Both the position numbers and the translations under genes were made by a program. A stretch of DNA of 64,000 nt, from the NCBI GenBank assembly GCA_947488295.1, contig CANKYU010000002.1:682001-746000 (forward strand), written 5' to 3'. The DNA is from an uncultured Anderseniella sp. (lineage in GTDB: Bacteria > Pseudomonadota > Alphaproteobacteria > Rhizobiales > Aestuariivirgaceae). The notes beneath the pieces were generated by a model. That model worked only from the letters and a program-made list of their open reading frames with translations, was not told where the DNA came from and did no database searches. Position 1 is the stretch's first letter; each line of letters begins with the position of its first letter. This document shows positions 53,949-62,628 of this stretch, piece by piece.

Positions 53949-55640
53949 TTGAAAGCTGATATTTTGCTGGTCACAGTTAACGACCATGAAGATCACGAAC
54001 TTAGGGCAGAACTAGAAACCAAAGGCTTTCAAGGCAGACGTCAGCAAAGCGGCGACAGCCTATATCACTATACCGACTACATGAAAATAAACGGCCAGAA
54101 GGTAATACTAGCCCGATCTGAGATGGGTTCTTCAACGGAGGGAGCTTCCTTCGATACGGTAAGGAATGCGATCCACGATTATCGACCTTCAATGGTCATT
54201 TGTGTTGGAATTGCGTGGGGCGGAAAAGAAAACCAACAGAACATTGGGGACCTTCTCATATCCACTCAGATACAGATCGGCGCCAATGCGAAAATTGGAG
54301 AAAGTATCACAAGCTTTAGGGCTCCAAGGCCGGCGGCTTCGGAGACTGCTGCAAAGACCCTCGAAGTGGCTTCACAAGATCTAAAAGCTCACTACCACAA
54401 AGGTACTCTGATTTCTAAGGAAGACTTATTTGACAACAAAGGACAGCGTGACAAAGCGATAAAAGGCTCGGGTGCGATTGGGGGTGAAATGGAGGCAACT
54501 GGAGCATTGCGAGCTCTGGACCAAGCTCGAAAAGACTTCAACGAAAATTTCGAAATTGTTGTCGCAAAATCTATTTGCGATTGGGGGTATAAGAAGAATG
54601 CAAACCAAGGTCAGAAAGAAGCCGATCAAAAACTTGCCGCGCAACAGGCAGCGAAAATCGTTGTCTATGCTTTGATGAACTATAAATTCGTAAAAACGCG
54701 TTCTATTGCCGCAAGGACTGCCGGCAACTCAGAAAATAGCCATGATCTTGGTGTTTTAAGTGTCAAAGAATCTCTGAACTGTGTTGAGGGTTTTGACTTC
54801 CAAGTACTTTCCAGCCAAACCGACAGTGCTATTCCTAGTGGATCTATAGTCTATTGGCCAGTTCGATTGCGCCGGCCTAACATGGTACACGCTGCACAAG
54901 CCTACGTCGCAGCACATCTTCAAGAAAAAGGTCTGGAGGTAAAGCTCTGCTTGGATGATTTGGGAAATCCGGAAGGATATTCATCTCTCAAATCAGGTGT
55001 TGACGACTTCAAATCTCACGTGGAATCGTGGGTTGAGAAAGTCTGCAACCGAGAAAGTGCGGACGCGATTTCCAAAAATGCACTAATGTTTTCCAAGTTT
55101 ATCAAGGCGCCAGATCAAGAACCAGATGACGAAGTTTTTGCCAGACTTGGAAAAAACTTGGTGAATTGGTTGCTCGAGTCGGAAAAATTAAAAAATGTAT
55201 TGAGGGACTCGAAACTCCTGGATCAAGACGACTCGCCTCAACTTGATCGGAAGCCACGGAAACTACTTTCTCCCTCTGTTGTATGGACTGTCATGGAGTG
55301 TGTGGTTAGAACTCAAAATCCGGGGCAGGCGCTAGCAACTCTTGGCGGCCATGATGAGTATGCAATTTGGCAAGCGTGCCCACAACGAGCGACACTCTCT
55401 ATTCAAAGTATCTTCCTGCCAAAAGTCAGGGGGAACATGGAGACGGAAGCATTGCGGCCAGGCACTCCGCAAGAACTCTCTGATAATCTTGAAAAATACG
55501 CGGAGATGCGTGAATGGGTGCAAAACTACCTTGTCAAATTTCCAGCCAAAACAATTGGTGATGACGAAGTTGCATTCAAAGACTGGAGTGGCGCTTCGGA
55601 TCGAGAATTGGCCAACGCAGCTTTCGCGTACTACCGGTGA
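53949..55640 (+). CDS. Nucleoside-phosphorylase-like domain fused to a class-I aaRS-like (HUP) domain
   Basis: A 563-aa protein, probably from TTG 53949 (GGGG 9 bp upstream). Residues 1-240 look like the nucleoside phosphorylase/MTA-SAH nucleosidase fold: VGIAWGG, the EMEA signature (GGEMEATGAL, E180-E182) and an acidic general-acid position in KSICDWG (D211). Residues ~295-560 resemble a degenerate Trp/Tyr-tRNA-synthetase-type HUP domain: YWPVRLRRPNMVHAAQAYVAAHL with a HIGH-like His314, LATLGGHDEY (~463-471) like the xGGxDQ motif, and FLPKVRGNMETE where KMSKS would be. The aaRS link is inferred by eye. First gene of a three-gene operon; overlaps the next by 4 bp. Confidence 0.65.
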   Translation: MKADILLVTVNDHEDHELRAELETKGFQGRRQQSGDSLYHYTDYMKINGQKVILARSEMGSSTEGASFDTVRNAIHDYRPSMVICVGIAWGGKENQQNIGDLLISTQIQIGANAKIGESITSFRAPRPAASETAAKTLEVASQDLKAHYHKGTLISKEDLFDNKGQRDKAIKGSGAIGGEMEATGALRALDQARKDFNENFEIVVAKSICDWGYKKNANQGQKEADQKLAAQQAAKIVVYALMNYKFVKTRSIAARTAGNSENSHDLGVLSVKESLNCVEGFDFQVLSSQTDSAIPSGSIVYWPVRLRRPNMVHAAQAYVAAHLQEKGLEVKLCLDDLGNPEGYSSLKSGVDDFKSHVESWVEKVCNRESADAISKNALMFSKFIKAPDQEPDDEVFARLGKNLVNWLLESEKLKNVLRDSKLLDQDDSPQLDRKPRKLLSPSVVWTVMECVVRTQNPGQALATLGGHDEYAIWQACPQRATLSIQSIFLPKVRGNMETEALRPGTPQELSDNLEKYAEMREWVQNYLVKFPAKTIGDDEVAFKDWSGASDRELANAAFAYYR

Positions 55641-56980
55641 AATTTGTGGCCACCGGCTTCACATATAGTGATTGGACCCAGCTCGGGATGGAACGGCGAA
55701 ACTCTGCCACCTCCCCTTTCTTTAGTCGGTCTTATGCGGGTTATACCCGTACGCAAATGATGAACATTGCCAAGAGCGTTCAGCCGGAAAAACTGTCCGT
55801 CTTTGATCCCATGGCAGGTCAAGCCCACGCGCTGTCCAGTCTTACATGGTTAGGACATGAAGTTTGGTTAAACGATTACAATCCTTCACTCGTCCTTCTC
55901 GCTTGGCTAAGGTCGCGTGCGGTGATGGAAGAGTTCGACGAATTGCGAAGCCGCTTCTTTGATTGGCTGAACACTGTCGAATTACCTTCCCTTGACAATG
56001 GGGAACTTCCAAGTGCAGCGCTCCAATTTCATGAGGGTTGGCTGGCCCCTCATGTTCAACACAGTCTTTCCGAGTACGGAAAGCGAGTAGGACACCGCCG
56101 AGTTAGTGAATTGTTCCGAGAAGAAGCTACATCGAGAGATGATCTTTTTAGGTTGGCGTCCGTTGTTCTAGCAGCTCGCAGACTGGCAATTTTTTCGAAA
56201 TCGGATAATACAACGTGGCTGAAACCGGGCGGTTTGGTTCGAGAATCAAATCTCAAGAGTCAGATAAAACTGGAACTCGAGGAGCTTACGCAGTGGCGGA
56301 ACGAGATATTGGACCGATATGGAGCGGGCATTTTCAAAGAAAGCACTTCCCGCGCCCATTTTTCCGTTACGGAAACCAAACACCTTCCCAGCGGTTTTGC
56401 TGAAAAAGCGAATGTAGTGGTTTGTTCACCTCCGTACGCCAATCGACTTGATTATTCAGCCATGTGGGCACCAGAACTGAAAGTTCTTGAGGCTCTTGGT
56501 GAAGAGCAAGTTTTTCAAAAAATCAAAAGAAACCAAGTTGCAACTACCGTGACAAAGGGGCGGGAAATCTCCTCCAAGGACCTCAGTGTGTTGGCTCCAG
56601 ACGTCGTCCGAAGCTTGACTGATATACGAGATAGCTCCGAGTATGCGAGTCGCAGCTATTACTTTCCGTACTTTGCCCTTTTTTGTTTGGACCTACACGA
56701 ATCCATCTTGTCGGCATTGAAAGCTTCGAAGTCAGCTACAAAATGGCTGGTTTTTATACGAGATACCACTCGGAAAGACACTCTCGTTGAAAGTCATCGA
56801 GTAGTAGAGTTTGCGCTTGAAGAATCCGGATATTCTAGAACGGTTGAGTCCGAACTTGATATCGTTCGTAGCCACGTCGGCGTCTCAAGAAAGGGATATT
56901 CCAAACAAACGTTACATGGACTAGCTCAGCGAGAATGGTCACTGAGTTTCAGCTTTGCGGGAGAGAAAAATGCGGGTTAG
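55637..56980 (+). CDS. SPPY-type SAM-dependent methyltransferase (DNA amino-methyltransferase-like)
   Basis: A 447-aa protein. SAM-binding motif I is VFDPMAGQAHALSSLTWLG (55-73) with LNDYNPS after the next strand; the catalytic motif IV is VVCSPPYANRLDYS (261-274). SPPY is typical of N4-cytosine and some N6-adenine DNA methylases, and SPPYxNRxDY recurs in DNA-methylase-like proteins. The order motif I, ~200 residues, motif IV is like alpha-class enzymes with a recognition region between. The target (DNA, RNA or nucleotide) is not certain. It overlaps the radical SAM gene by 11 bp. Confidence 0.75.
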   Translation: MKFVATGFTYSDWTQLGMERRNSATSPFFSRSYAGYTRTQMMNIAKSVQPEKLSVFDPMAGQAHALSSLTWLGHEVWLNDYNPSLVLLAWLRSRAVMEEFDELRSRFFDWLNTVELPSLDNGELPSAALQFHEGWLAPHVQHSLSEYGKRVGHRRVSELFREEATSRDDLFRLASVVLAARRLAIFSKSDNTTWLKPGGLVRESNLKSQIKLELEELTQWRNEILDRYGAGIFKESTSRAHFSVTETKHLPSGFAEKANVVVCSPPYANRLDYSAMWAPELKVLEALGEEQVFQKIKRNQVATTVTKGREISSKDLSVLAPDVVRSLTDIRDSSEYASRSYYFPYFALFCLDLHESILSALKASKSATKWLVFIRDTTRKDTLVESHRVVEFALEESGYSRTVESELDIVRSHVGVSRKGYSKQTLHGLAQREWSLSFSFAGEKNAG

Positions 56981-58217
56981 ATCAAAGAGTAACCTCGTAT
57001 TTCGCCGAGAACGCTTCGGAATGTCAGTCTATGTTCCGGAACGTGATGACATTTTTTTGTTGGATGAACAAGTTTCAAACCTATTAGATTCGATTGGCCC
57101 TGACTGGACCAATTTTAGCAGCAAAAAGTCAGGCTTGGACGTTCTCGCGAGCTTAGGAATAATTGAAGCGGTCAGATCGAGTGGAACTCCAATAACGCAA
57201 CGCGGTTACTCTGGCATTCATCTGATCGGAAAATTCCTTTCAACACCCATCGTTGAACGCCCACTGCTTGTGAATTGTTTTGCGACATCGTGGTGTCCCC
57301 TTAAGTGTGTCTATTGCCATGCTGACGATCTTATGGATCCTAAGACGCGAGAAAATGAACACCCAGATCAAATAAACGATGTTGCAGAAGTCGCGAAGAA
57401 TTTAGACGCATTGGTGTATGTGGTGACCGGCGGCGACCCATTGACACGACCTGAGAGAACGTTAGCTCTGATCAATATGATCCCGTTTGACGCGGCTGTC
57501 GTTTTGGATACGTCAGGGGTTGGTCAAGTGGACGACATGGTACGCATCCTTGAAGCGAGATCCATTCATGTTCGCGTTTCAGTCGACTCTATGAACCCAA
57601 GGATAAATCAAAAGCTAAGACCATTGAACAAAAAGATTTTTCCCGAATTGGCTATAGATGGCCGCACCTCTCTAGATTACGTGGAAAAAATGCTCGTAGC
57701 CGGATTAGAGCTTGGAGCGGGTGTTTCAGTACAAACAGTGGTCACGAAACACAATGATAGCCTCAGACACATGCTTGACCTGCGTGATTGGTTACTATCG
57801 CGCGGAGTTAGAAACTGGGTGCTACACATCGCGACAAACGCCGGCATGGCTAACAAGGCTTTTGTTGCAAAGAAGAAGAAACTTGGTAACGAGACGAACG
57901 CTGGGATTTTCCCGAGCCCAAATACCTCGCGAATCTTGAGAAAGCTAGTCGATCTAACAATGGATGAGGGTATTGATATGGACATTCGTACAACGAATGC
58001 CAGTCCTACACCCAACAGTGTTTTCCTTGTGGGAAGTGTTGGCTCTCTTTTTGTTCAGGGTTTCGGCCCTGGGCGAGTGGATAAAAAACGCCTGAGTTTT
58101 CACCAGTCAGATATCTCTGGGATGTGGGGAACTTTTTCCGATGCGGGTCATGTTTCGCGGTATACGAATTTGGATATTTTCGAAGGTCCACAGAGCATGC
58201 AGCTTGATCTGGAGTGA
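56970..58217 (+). CDS. Radical SAM enzyme with N-terminal PqqD-like (RRE) domain
   Basis: A 415-aa protein from the ATG at 56970 (GGGAGAG just upstream). Residues ~8-70 look like a PqqD-type recognition domain (VYVPERDDIFLLDEQVSNLLDSIG, then a winged-helix-like LDVLASLGIIEAV). The radical SAM cluster motif is C109-x3-C113-x2-C116 (WCPLKCVYC), followed by VVTGGDPL (the GGE-like SAM loop) and DTSGVGQ. No SPASM Cys-rich tail is seen. RRE domains usually bind a leader peptide or partner protein; here the neighbours are nucleic-acid-type enzymes and no precursor peptide is obvious. Confidence 0.83.
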   Translation: MRVRSKSNLVFRRERFGMSVYVPERDDIFLLDEQVSNLLDSIGPDWTNFSSKKSGLDVLASLGIIEAVRSSGTPITQRGYSGIHLIGKFLSTPIVERPLLVNCFATSWCPLKCVYCHADDLMDPKTRENEHPDQINDVAEVAKNLDALVYVVTGGDPLTRPERTLALINMIPFDAAVVLDTSGVGQVDDMVRILEARSIHVRVSVDSMNPRINQKLRPLNKKIFPELAIDGRTSLDYVEKMLVAGLELGAGVSVQTVVTKHNDSLRHMLDLRDWLLSRGVRNWVLHIATNAGMANKAFVAKKKKLGNETNAGIFPSPNTSRILRKLVDLTMDEGIDMDIRTTNASPTPNSVFLVGSVGSLFVQGFGPGRVDKKRLSFHQSDISGMWGTFSDAGHVSRYTNLDIFEGPQSMQLDLE

Positions 58218-58313
58218 TGAACGATGATTTATGGTAGTGTCATTTTCTACTCCAGCCTCATTTTCCAATTATCCGGAGCAGGAACGGATAATGAACAGCG
58301 AGTGCTCCAGATA

Positions 58314-58517
58314 ATGGCCGGTATCCCCACTTTACGCCGCCCGCAGGCCATTTTGTTGGCCATTGCCACTGCATCCGGATTGTTTGCAGCCATCATGGTT
58401 GGTGCTGCCTGTGGCTGTTCGGACGAGGGAGCCGCTGGTTCGGACGACCCTTCCTTTTCATATCAGGTACAACGCTTTTTGCGGGGTGTGAAGAATTCCC
58501 TGCTCCACGGTGAATGA
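58314..58517 (+). CDS. Small single-pass membrane protein, hypothetical
   Basis: A 67-aa open frame from the ATG at 58314: a short basic N-terminus (IPTLRRPQ), one hydrophobic segment (AILLAIATASGLFAAIMVGAA), then a Cys/Gly/Asp-rich linker and a basic end. It lies at the junction where GC content rises again after the island. No clear ribosome-binding site. It may be real or the remnant of a longer gene. Confidence 0.4.
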   Translation: MAGIPTLRRPQAILLAIATASGLFAAIMVGAACGCSDEGAAGSDDPSFSYQVQRFLRGVKNSLLHGE

Positions 58518-58701
58518 CCCTCAAACGGCACCGCACTGATACCGCCACAAGGCATCCCGGTTTCGCCGGGCGGTTCACTGGCATTACGGTGTGCAGGACA
58601 TCACATCACGTGGACGCGTGTGGAATTATGGTGACATGCTCCAACCATACCGGCATCGGCCAATGCAGCTCTCGGGCGCCAAACACAACAAAGACCAGAC
58701 C

Positions 58702-58953
58702 ATGAGAAATGCCCGCCCGACATCAGTCCTGTCCGCCTTCGTGAGGTTCAGCGTGATGGTGATCTGGACACTGCCGGCACATGCCGGCCCCAACCGCGCG
58801 GTGCATGTTGACGACCGGCCCGTGGGCGCGACGCTTACTCATCTGTTTCTGATCAGGACCATCACCGACAATCAGGAATCTTACGACACGCGGCTCACGC
58901 ATCAGTTTCTGATCAAGCAGGATGTGCAGTCCGGGCGGGTTGAAAAACACTAG
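58702..58953 (+). CDS. Putative secreted small protein, in frame with the next ORF across an amber codon
   Basis: An 83-aa frame from the ATG at 58702 with a signal-peptide-like start (SVLSAFVRFSVMVIWTLPAHA). The mature part has an internal near-repeat, LTHLFLIRTIT and LTHQFLIKQDV. It ends in TAG at 58951-58953, and the same frame continues open for 190 codons. It may be the 5' part of a gene broken by a nonsense mutation. Confidence 0.45.
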   Translation: MRNARPTSVLSAFVRFSVMVIWTLPAHAGPNRAVHVDDRPVGATLTHLFLIRTITDNQESYDTRLTHQFLIKQDVQSGRVEKH

Positions 58954-59019
58954 TTGTTGCGCCGTTTCAAATTATACACCGAGCTGGAACCGAGTGACAC
59001 GGGCAAACCTGTACGAACA

Positions 59020-59523
59020 ATGGGAGTGGAAGAACCACCGAACACTGTAAATGAGGGCAAACCGGCAGGCACGCCGCCGGATGCGACGCTTTACACGGAT
59101 GCCTTCCAGATTTTGCGGTCTGAGCGGGCAGCGTCCATTTCAGCCATTGATATTTCGCGTGCGAATTCGCCGTTGAACCGGTGGCAGGTAACCAACGAGC
59201 ACGGGCTGGAACGGGTCAGCCTCGACGGCGAAACCGGCAAGCCCGAAAACCCGTCTGCCAGGGACATTCGCCTGGGCGCGCCGGAGATCATACGCCAGAT
59301 GCGCGCCACGCTGCATCCCACGCTTGAAGAAATGAAGAACTTCAACCCGGACGATCACAGGTCGGCGATCCCGCTGGGGTCGCTGTCGGAAGACATATCG
59401 GCCTGCGTTGTCGAGCGCGAATTTCATGCGCTCACCGCTGCTACGGCCCACTATGTGGAGCTGCACTGCGAAATGACCTCCGAGCCGATCAACTGGTGGA
59501 AGATGTGGGTTGTCGTGGAGTGA
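59020..59523 (+). CDS. Hypothetical protein, possibly the 3' part of a broken gene
   Basis: From the first ATG (59020) this gives 167 aa; the frame is open from 58954, straight after the amber codon of the preceding ORF. The protein is soluble, with no known motif; DAFQILRSERAASISAIDISRANSPLNRWQV and CVVEREFHALTAATAHYVELHCEM look like ordinary alpha/beta content, and the end is WWKMWVVVE. No good ribosome-binding site precedes 59020, which supports the view that translation once began upstream at 58702. Confidence 0.5.
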   Translation: MGVEEPPNTVNEGKPAGTPPDATLYTDAFQILRSERAASISAIDISRANSPLNRWQVTNEHGLERVSLDGETGKPENPSARDIRLGAPEIIRQMRATLHPTLEEMKNFNPDDHRSAIPLGSLSEDISACVVEREFHALTAATAHYVELHCEMTSEPINWWKMWVVVE

Positions 59524-59542
59524 CCTGATCGCTTTCAAAGTG

Positions 59543-59585
59543 CCAGAGCAACTTTATGGGTTCAGTTGAACCCATGTCGCTCTGG
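59543..59585. repeat. Interrupted hairpin after the hypothetical gene
   Basis: An outer stem CCAGAGC/GCTCTGG and an inner stem TGGGTTC/GAACCCA (loop AGTT), separated by unpaired bases. It lies 20 bp after the 59523 stop without a T-run; it may end the transcript or be a repeat unit. Confidence 0.45.
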
Positions 59586-59689
59586 TCAGACACACAATCC
59601 CTGTGAAGGCTTGCCGGGCCTGAGAGCACCATTAACGATCAGCACAATGATCTATTGAAGACCGGGTGCTGCGGTGCGAAACTGGCCGC

Positions 59690-60598
59690 ATGACTGCTTC
59701 CACCCTGCCTGAACATCTCCTGGAAATGGCGGTTGAGCCGATACTCAAGGCCAATCAGGACAGGATGATGGACGCCCTGCAGGAACTGGCGCGCGAAGAC
59801 CCGTCATTTGGTGCCGACCCCGATCCTGAATGCGGTCAGATCATTCTCAAGGGGATGAGCGAGCATCATCTTGATACCAAGGTCAACCTCCTGCGCAGCC
59901 GGCACAGGGTCGACGTCAATATCGGGGCGCCTCAGGTGGCCTACCGTGAGACCGTCACCAGACGGGCTGAAACTGACTACACCTACAAGAAGCAGACCGG
60001 TGATGGCGACCGGTTTGCCCGGGTGAAGCTGGCTGTGGAGCCCGGTGGAGAAAAGTCCGGCGTGGTGTTGGAGACCGCGGCCGTTGGCGGTGCAGTCCCT
60101 GACGCATACCTTGCCGCCATGGAAACCGGCATTCAGTCGGTCGTGATGTCCGGCTGTATTTGCGGCTTCCCGATAACCGATATCACGGTCACTCTTGTGG
60201 ATGGCGCGGGCCATGAGACCGGCTCGTCCACAATCGCGTTTGAAACCGCCGCGCGCGAGGCGCTTCGCCAGGCCATTGCCCGGGCGGGCCCGGTTCTGCT
60301 CGAGCCGATCATGGCGCTCGAGATCGTATCGCCCGAAGACTGTCTCGGGGCTGTTACCGGCGACCTGAATTCCCGCCGTGGCCAGATTGCCGACACGACG
60401 TCGCGCGGTGCTGCACAGGTTGTGAATGCACAGGTGCCGCTGGCAAGCATGTTTGGTTATGGACACGCCCTGGACACGCTGAGCCAGGGACGCGCCACCT
60501 ATGAAATGGCATTCGACCGCTATGCGGAAGTCAGCCGCACATCCGACAACCCTGGCCCAGATGATACCTCGCCCGCCGCCATGGCAATGCGAGCCTGA
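59690..60598 (+). CDS. Elongation factor G-like protein lacking the GTPase domain (domains III-V only)
   Basis: 302 aa from the ATG at 59690 that align by eye with EF-G domains III-V: MAVEPILKANQDRMMDAL and LAREDPSFGADPD (III), VDVNIGAPQVAYRETV through GIQSVVMSGCICGFPITDITVTLVDG (IV), and GPVLLEPIMALEIVSPEDCLGAVTGDLNSRRGQI to GYGHALDTLSQGRATYEMAFDRYAEV (V). No G-domain or domain II sequence is found upstream. The frame is fully open and well kept, so it is either a young 5'-truncated paralogue or a small protein that still binds the ribosome. Confidence 0.75.
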   Translation: MTASTLPEHLLEMAVEPILKANQDRMMDALQELAREDPSFGADPDPECGQIILKGMSEHHLDTKVNLLRSRHRVDVNIGAPQVAYRETVTRRAETDYTYKKQTGDGDRFARVKLAVEPGGEKSGVVLETAAVGGAVPDAYLAAMETGIQSVVMSGCICGFPITDITVTLVDGAGHETGSSTIAFETAAREALRQAIARAGPVLLEPIMALEIVSPEDCLGAVTGDLNSRRGQIADTTSRGAAQVVNAQVPLASMFGYGHALDTLSQGRATYEMAFDRYAEVSRTSDNPGPDDTSPAAMAMRA

Positions 60599-60820
60599 TT
60601 GCAGCGTTGCGGGAAACCGCGGCGCTTATCTTTCGGCAGGATCAGTCATTGGGACTTTAATGCTCAAAATCCCGTGATCCAGGCCGATGGACCCGGCGTG
60701 CAAACCAGCTGTTGTCTGTCTCAAAGCTTCCTTGCCGGAGGCTTGTTAAAGCTCAGCTTCCTGTTTTTCAGATCCGGGTACTTAAGGGAATTTTACCGGC
60801 TTTGCTGTATCCAGCCGTGC

Positions 60821-61306
60821 ATGGCAAACACCCTGAATTCGTTTTTTGAACGCGTTATGAGCGGCGATGAGCAGGCCATACTGATTGTTGTTGCGGCGTA
60901 TTTTGCGCTGATGGGGCTGATAAGCCTGACTTACCAGGTGCGGATATTGTCCTGGCCAATGATCAACGGCACCCTGGTCCGGTCGGATTTATCAAGATGG
61001 GGTGCATCAAACCGCGCCGACGAGCAGGATTATGAAGCCGAGGTGACGTACCACTACCGGGTCGATGGCAAACACTATGAAGGCAAGCGCCTGTCTCCCT
61101 GGTATATGCTGGTCAGCGCGAATATGAGGTTTCTGCTGAGATGGCAACTGGCGGGCATTACACGACTTACGCCGGAAGACGTCGCCGTGTTCTATAACCC
61201 GTCCGCCCCGAAAAAGAGCTATCTGATAAAACCGGGAAAAGCCGGGTTATGCGTCACCGCCGCAATGGTGGTGCTGCCGATCATCTATCTGATCTCGCTG
61301 GTCTGA
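60821..61306 (+). CDS. DUF3592-like two-pass membrane protein
   Basis: A 161-aa protein with membrane segments near the N-terminus (AILIVVAAYFALMGLISLTYQV) and C-terminus (AGLCVTAAMVVLPIIYLISLV). Between them, EAEVTYHYRVDGKHYEGKRLSP and PEDVAVFYNPSAPKKSYL match the DUF3592 pattern of a small extracytoplasmic beta domain. No Shine-Dalgarno is clear at 60821; the frame is open upstream to 60599. Confidence 0.75.
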   Translation: MANTLNSFFERVMSGDEQAILIVVAAYFALMGLISLTYQVRILSWPMINGTLVRSDLSRWGASNRADEQDYEAEVTYHYRVDGKHYEGKRLSPWYMLVSANMRFLLRWQLAGITRLTPEDVAVFYNPSAPKKSYLIKPGKAGLCVTAAMVVLPIIYLISLV

Positions 61307-61386
61307 GCCGTTTGTACTCAAGGCGGGATTTCGGTAATTCTGCGTGGCCTGGACAGTAACCGGTTGCAGCGACCCGAAACACCCGC

Positions 61387-62040
61387 TCAACCTTCCTGCA
61401 TTGCGTCAAGCAGTCTGCGGTCAACTTCGTCGAGGAGGCGTGACACGTTCACAAAGTATCCGGCGTTTTCGAACGCCAGGTTCTCGAGCAGCACCTCCCC
61501 GCGAAGTTCGATGAGTTGTCCCTCGAAGCGATCAACGCACCTTTTGCTTGTCCACAAGAGCCAGGGAGAAAACGGGATCCGTTCGAGATACAGCGGCGGT
61601 GCCCTGTCCGGGTTCAGGCACAAGTCCCCGAATTGATTCCGGATTTCCGGTTCGCCGCTCCAGCCCAGGGTTGCAAACCCGATCTTGATTGCGCCGATCC
61701 GCCCGGGAACAAACACCTGGCCCAGATAGTCATTCAGTGCCGTGGCGGACCATCGTGCGTTGCCTGTCAAGGCGACAAGCTCGGCCATGATCCTGATCTG
61801 ATAGATATCGATCAGGCAATACTGGCGGGCGCGCCCGCGTCCCGGTGACTGGCTACACAGTACCAGCCCCGCCTTCAGGGCGAAATTCTCGAGCATTGAC
61901 GAGGTCACCTCTGCCGCCTCGCAGACGGTCGATGCGGGGAACCTCATGTGTTTCAGATTATCTGCTGCCTCGGATGGGTATGTCACGACTATCTTCCGTT
62001 TTGGATACGGAAAAGAATCATCGTGGAATCCGTTTGTCAA
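61387..62040 (-). CDS. Hypothetical protein with MerR-like helix-turn-helix
   Basis: 217 aa. Residues ~33-90 (ASTVCEAAEVTSSMLENFALKAGLVLCSQ, then RARQYCLIDIYQIRIMAELVALTG) resemble a winged MerR-type HTH, where the helix-turn-helix is followed by a wing containing RxY. The C-terminal part (GEPEIRNQFGDLCL..., LLDEVDRRLLDAM) could be an effector or dimerisation region. Start at 62040; MRFPASTV at codon 32 is an alternative. Solitary, with no obvious partner. Confidence 0.6.
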   Translation of the reverse strand: MTNGFHDDSFPYPKRKIVVTYPSEAADNLKHMRFPASTVCEAAEVTSSMLENFALKAGLVLCSQSPGRGRARQYCLIDIYQIRIMAELVALTGNARWSATALNDYLGQVFVPGRIGAIKIGFATLGWSGEPEIRNQFGDLCLNPDRAPPLYLERIPFSPWLLWTSKRCVDRFEGQLIELRGEVLLENLAFENAGYFVNVSRLLDEVDRRLLDAMQEG

Positions 62041-62184
62041 ACGGTTTTGTCAATCTGGCCGTTCAGGAATCGCCCAGCATTTTGAACCAGCGTGCCATAT
62101 TTGCCTGTTACACTGTGCGTTCCGCAATTGCGAATTACGGTAGTGAGATGGACGCCCCATCCCATTACGGCAATTGCCGTATCT

Positions 62185-62628
62185 CTATTTTTGACCGGTC
62201 ATTTTTCCAGACGAGGGCAAGTCCGGGTCGACATGATCCCAGGAGATTGCGCTGCTGACGTAAATAGCGCGATCTGGCCTGGCGATCTCCGGGTCATCCA
62301 GCGAAGAAGTCCGGATCACAACTTTACCTTCCATGCCGTCCCTTGTGTGAAATATGGCACTGCCACACTGCGGGCAAAACCGTCTGTTGATCTGGTTTCC
62401 GCTGTCGGCCGTGCGTTGATATTCGCTGACTTCACCAACCAGATGAAAGCCATCTTCCAGGACAACGGTGTGTGTAGCGTGACCTGTGCCTCCAATTCGT
62501 CGGCAATCCGTACAGTAGCAATGTACAGTAGTGAGCGGCATCACTTCTGAGCGGTAACGGACCCTCCCGCACAGGCAGCCCCCTTCAAAACCTACATCAT
62601 CGATGTCTTTGCCCATGGTGCCGGTCAC
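62185..62628 (-). CDS. GFA-family (glutathione-dependent formaldehyde-activating enzyme-like) protein
   Basis: A 147-aa zinc protein of the GFA/CENP-V fold: GGCLCGRVRYR, HCYCTDCRR and RFCPQCGSAIF supply the seven Cys ligands of the two zinc sites. Real formaldehyde-activating function is known for few members; the substrate here is not evident. It overlaps the cupin gene by 4 bp (ATGA), so the two are co-translated. Confidence 0.88.
   Translation of the reverse strand: MTGTMGKDIDDVGFEGGCLCGRVRYRSEVMPLTTVHCYCTDCRRIGGTGHATHTVVLEDGFHLVGEVSEYQRTADSGNQINRRFCPQCGSAIFHTRDGMEGKVVIRTSSLDDPEIARPDRAIYVSSAISWDHVDPDLPSSGKMTGQK

Noticed and set aside
49487..58700. Direct repeats or a tRNA that would mark island ends
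   Set aside because: I compared the flanks by eye and found only matches of about 8 bp, which are expected by chance; no tRNA or integrase is present.
49974..58953. Stop-codon recoding (TAG as sense)
   Set aside because: TAG ends ordinary genes in the window such as phnH and phnM, and only two accessory genes show in-frame continuation; simple mutation explains it.
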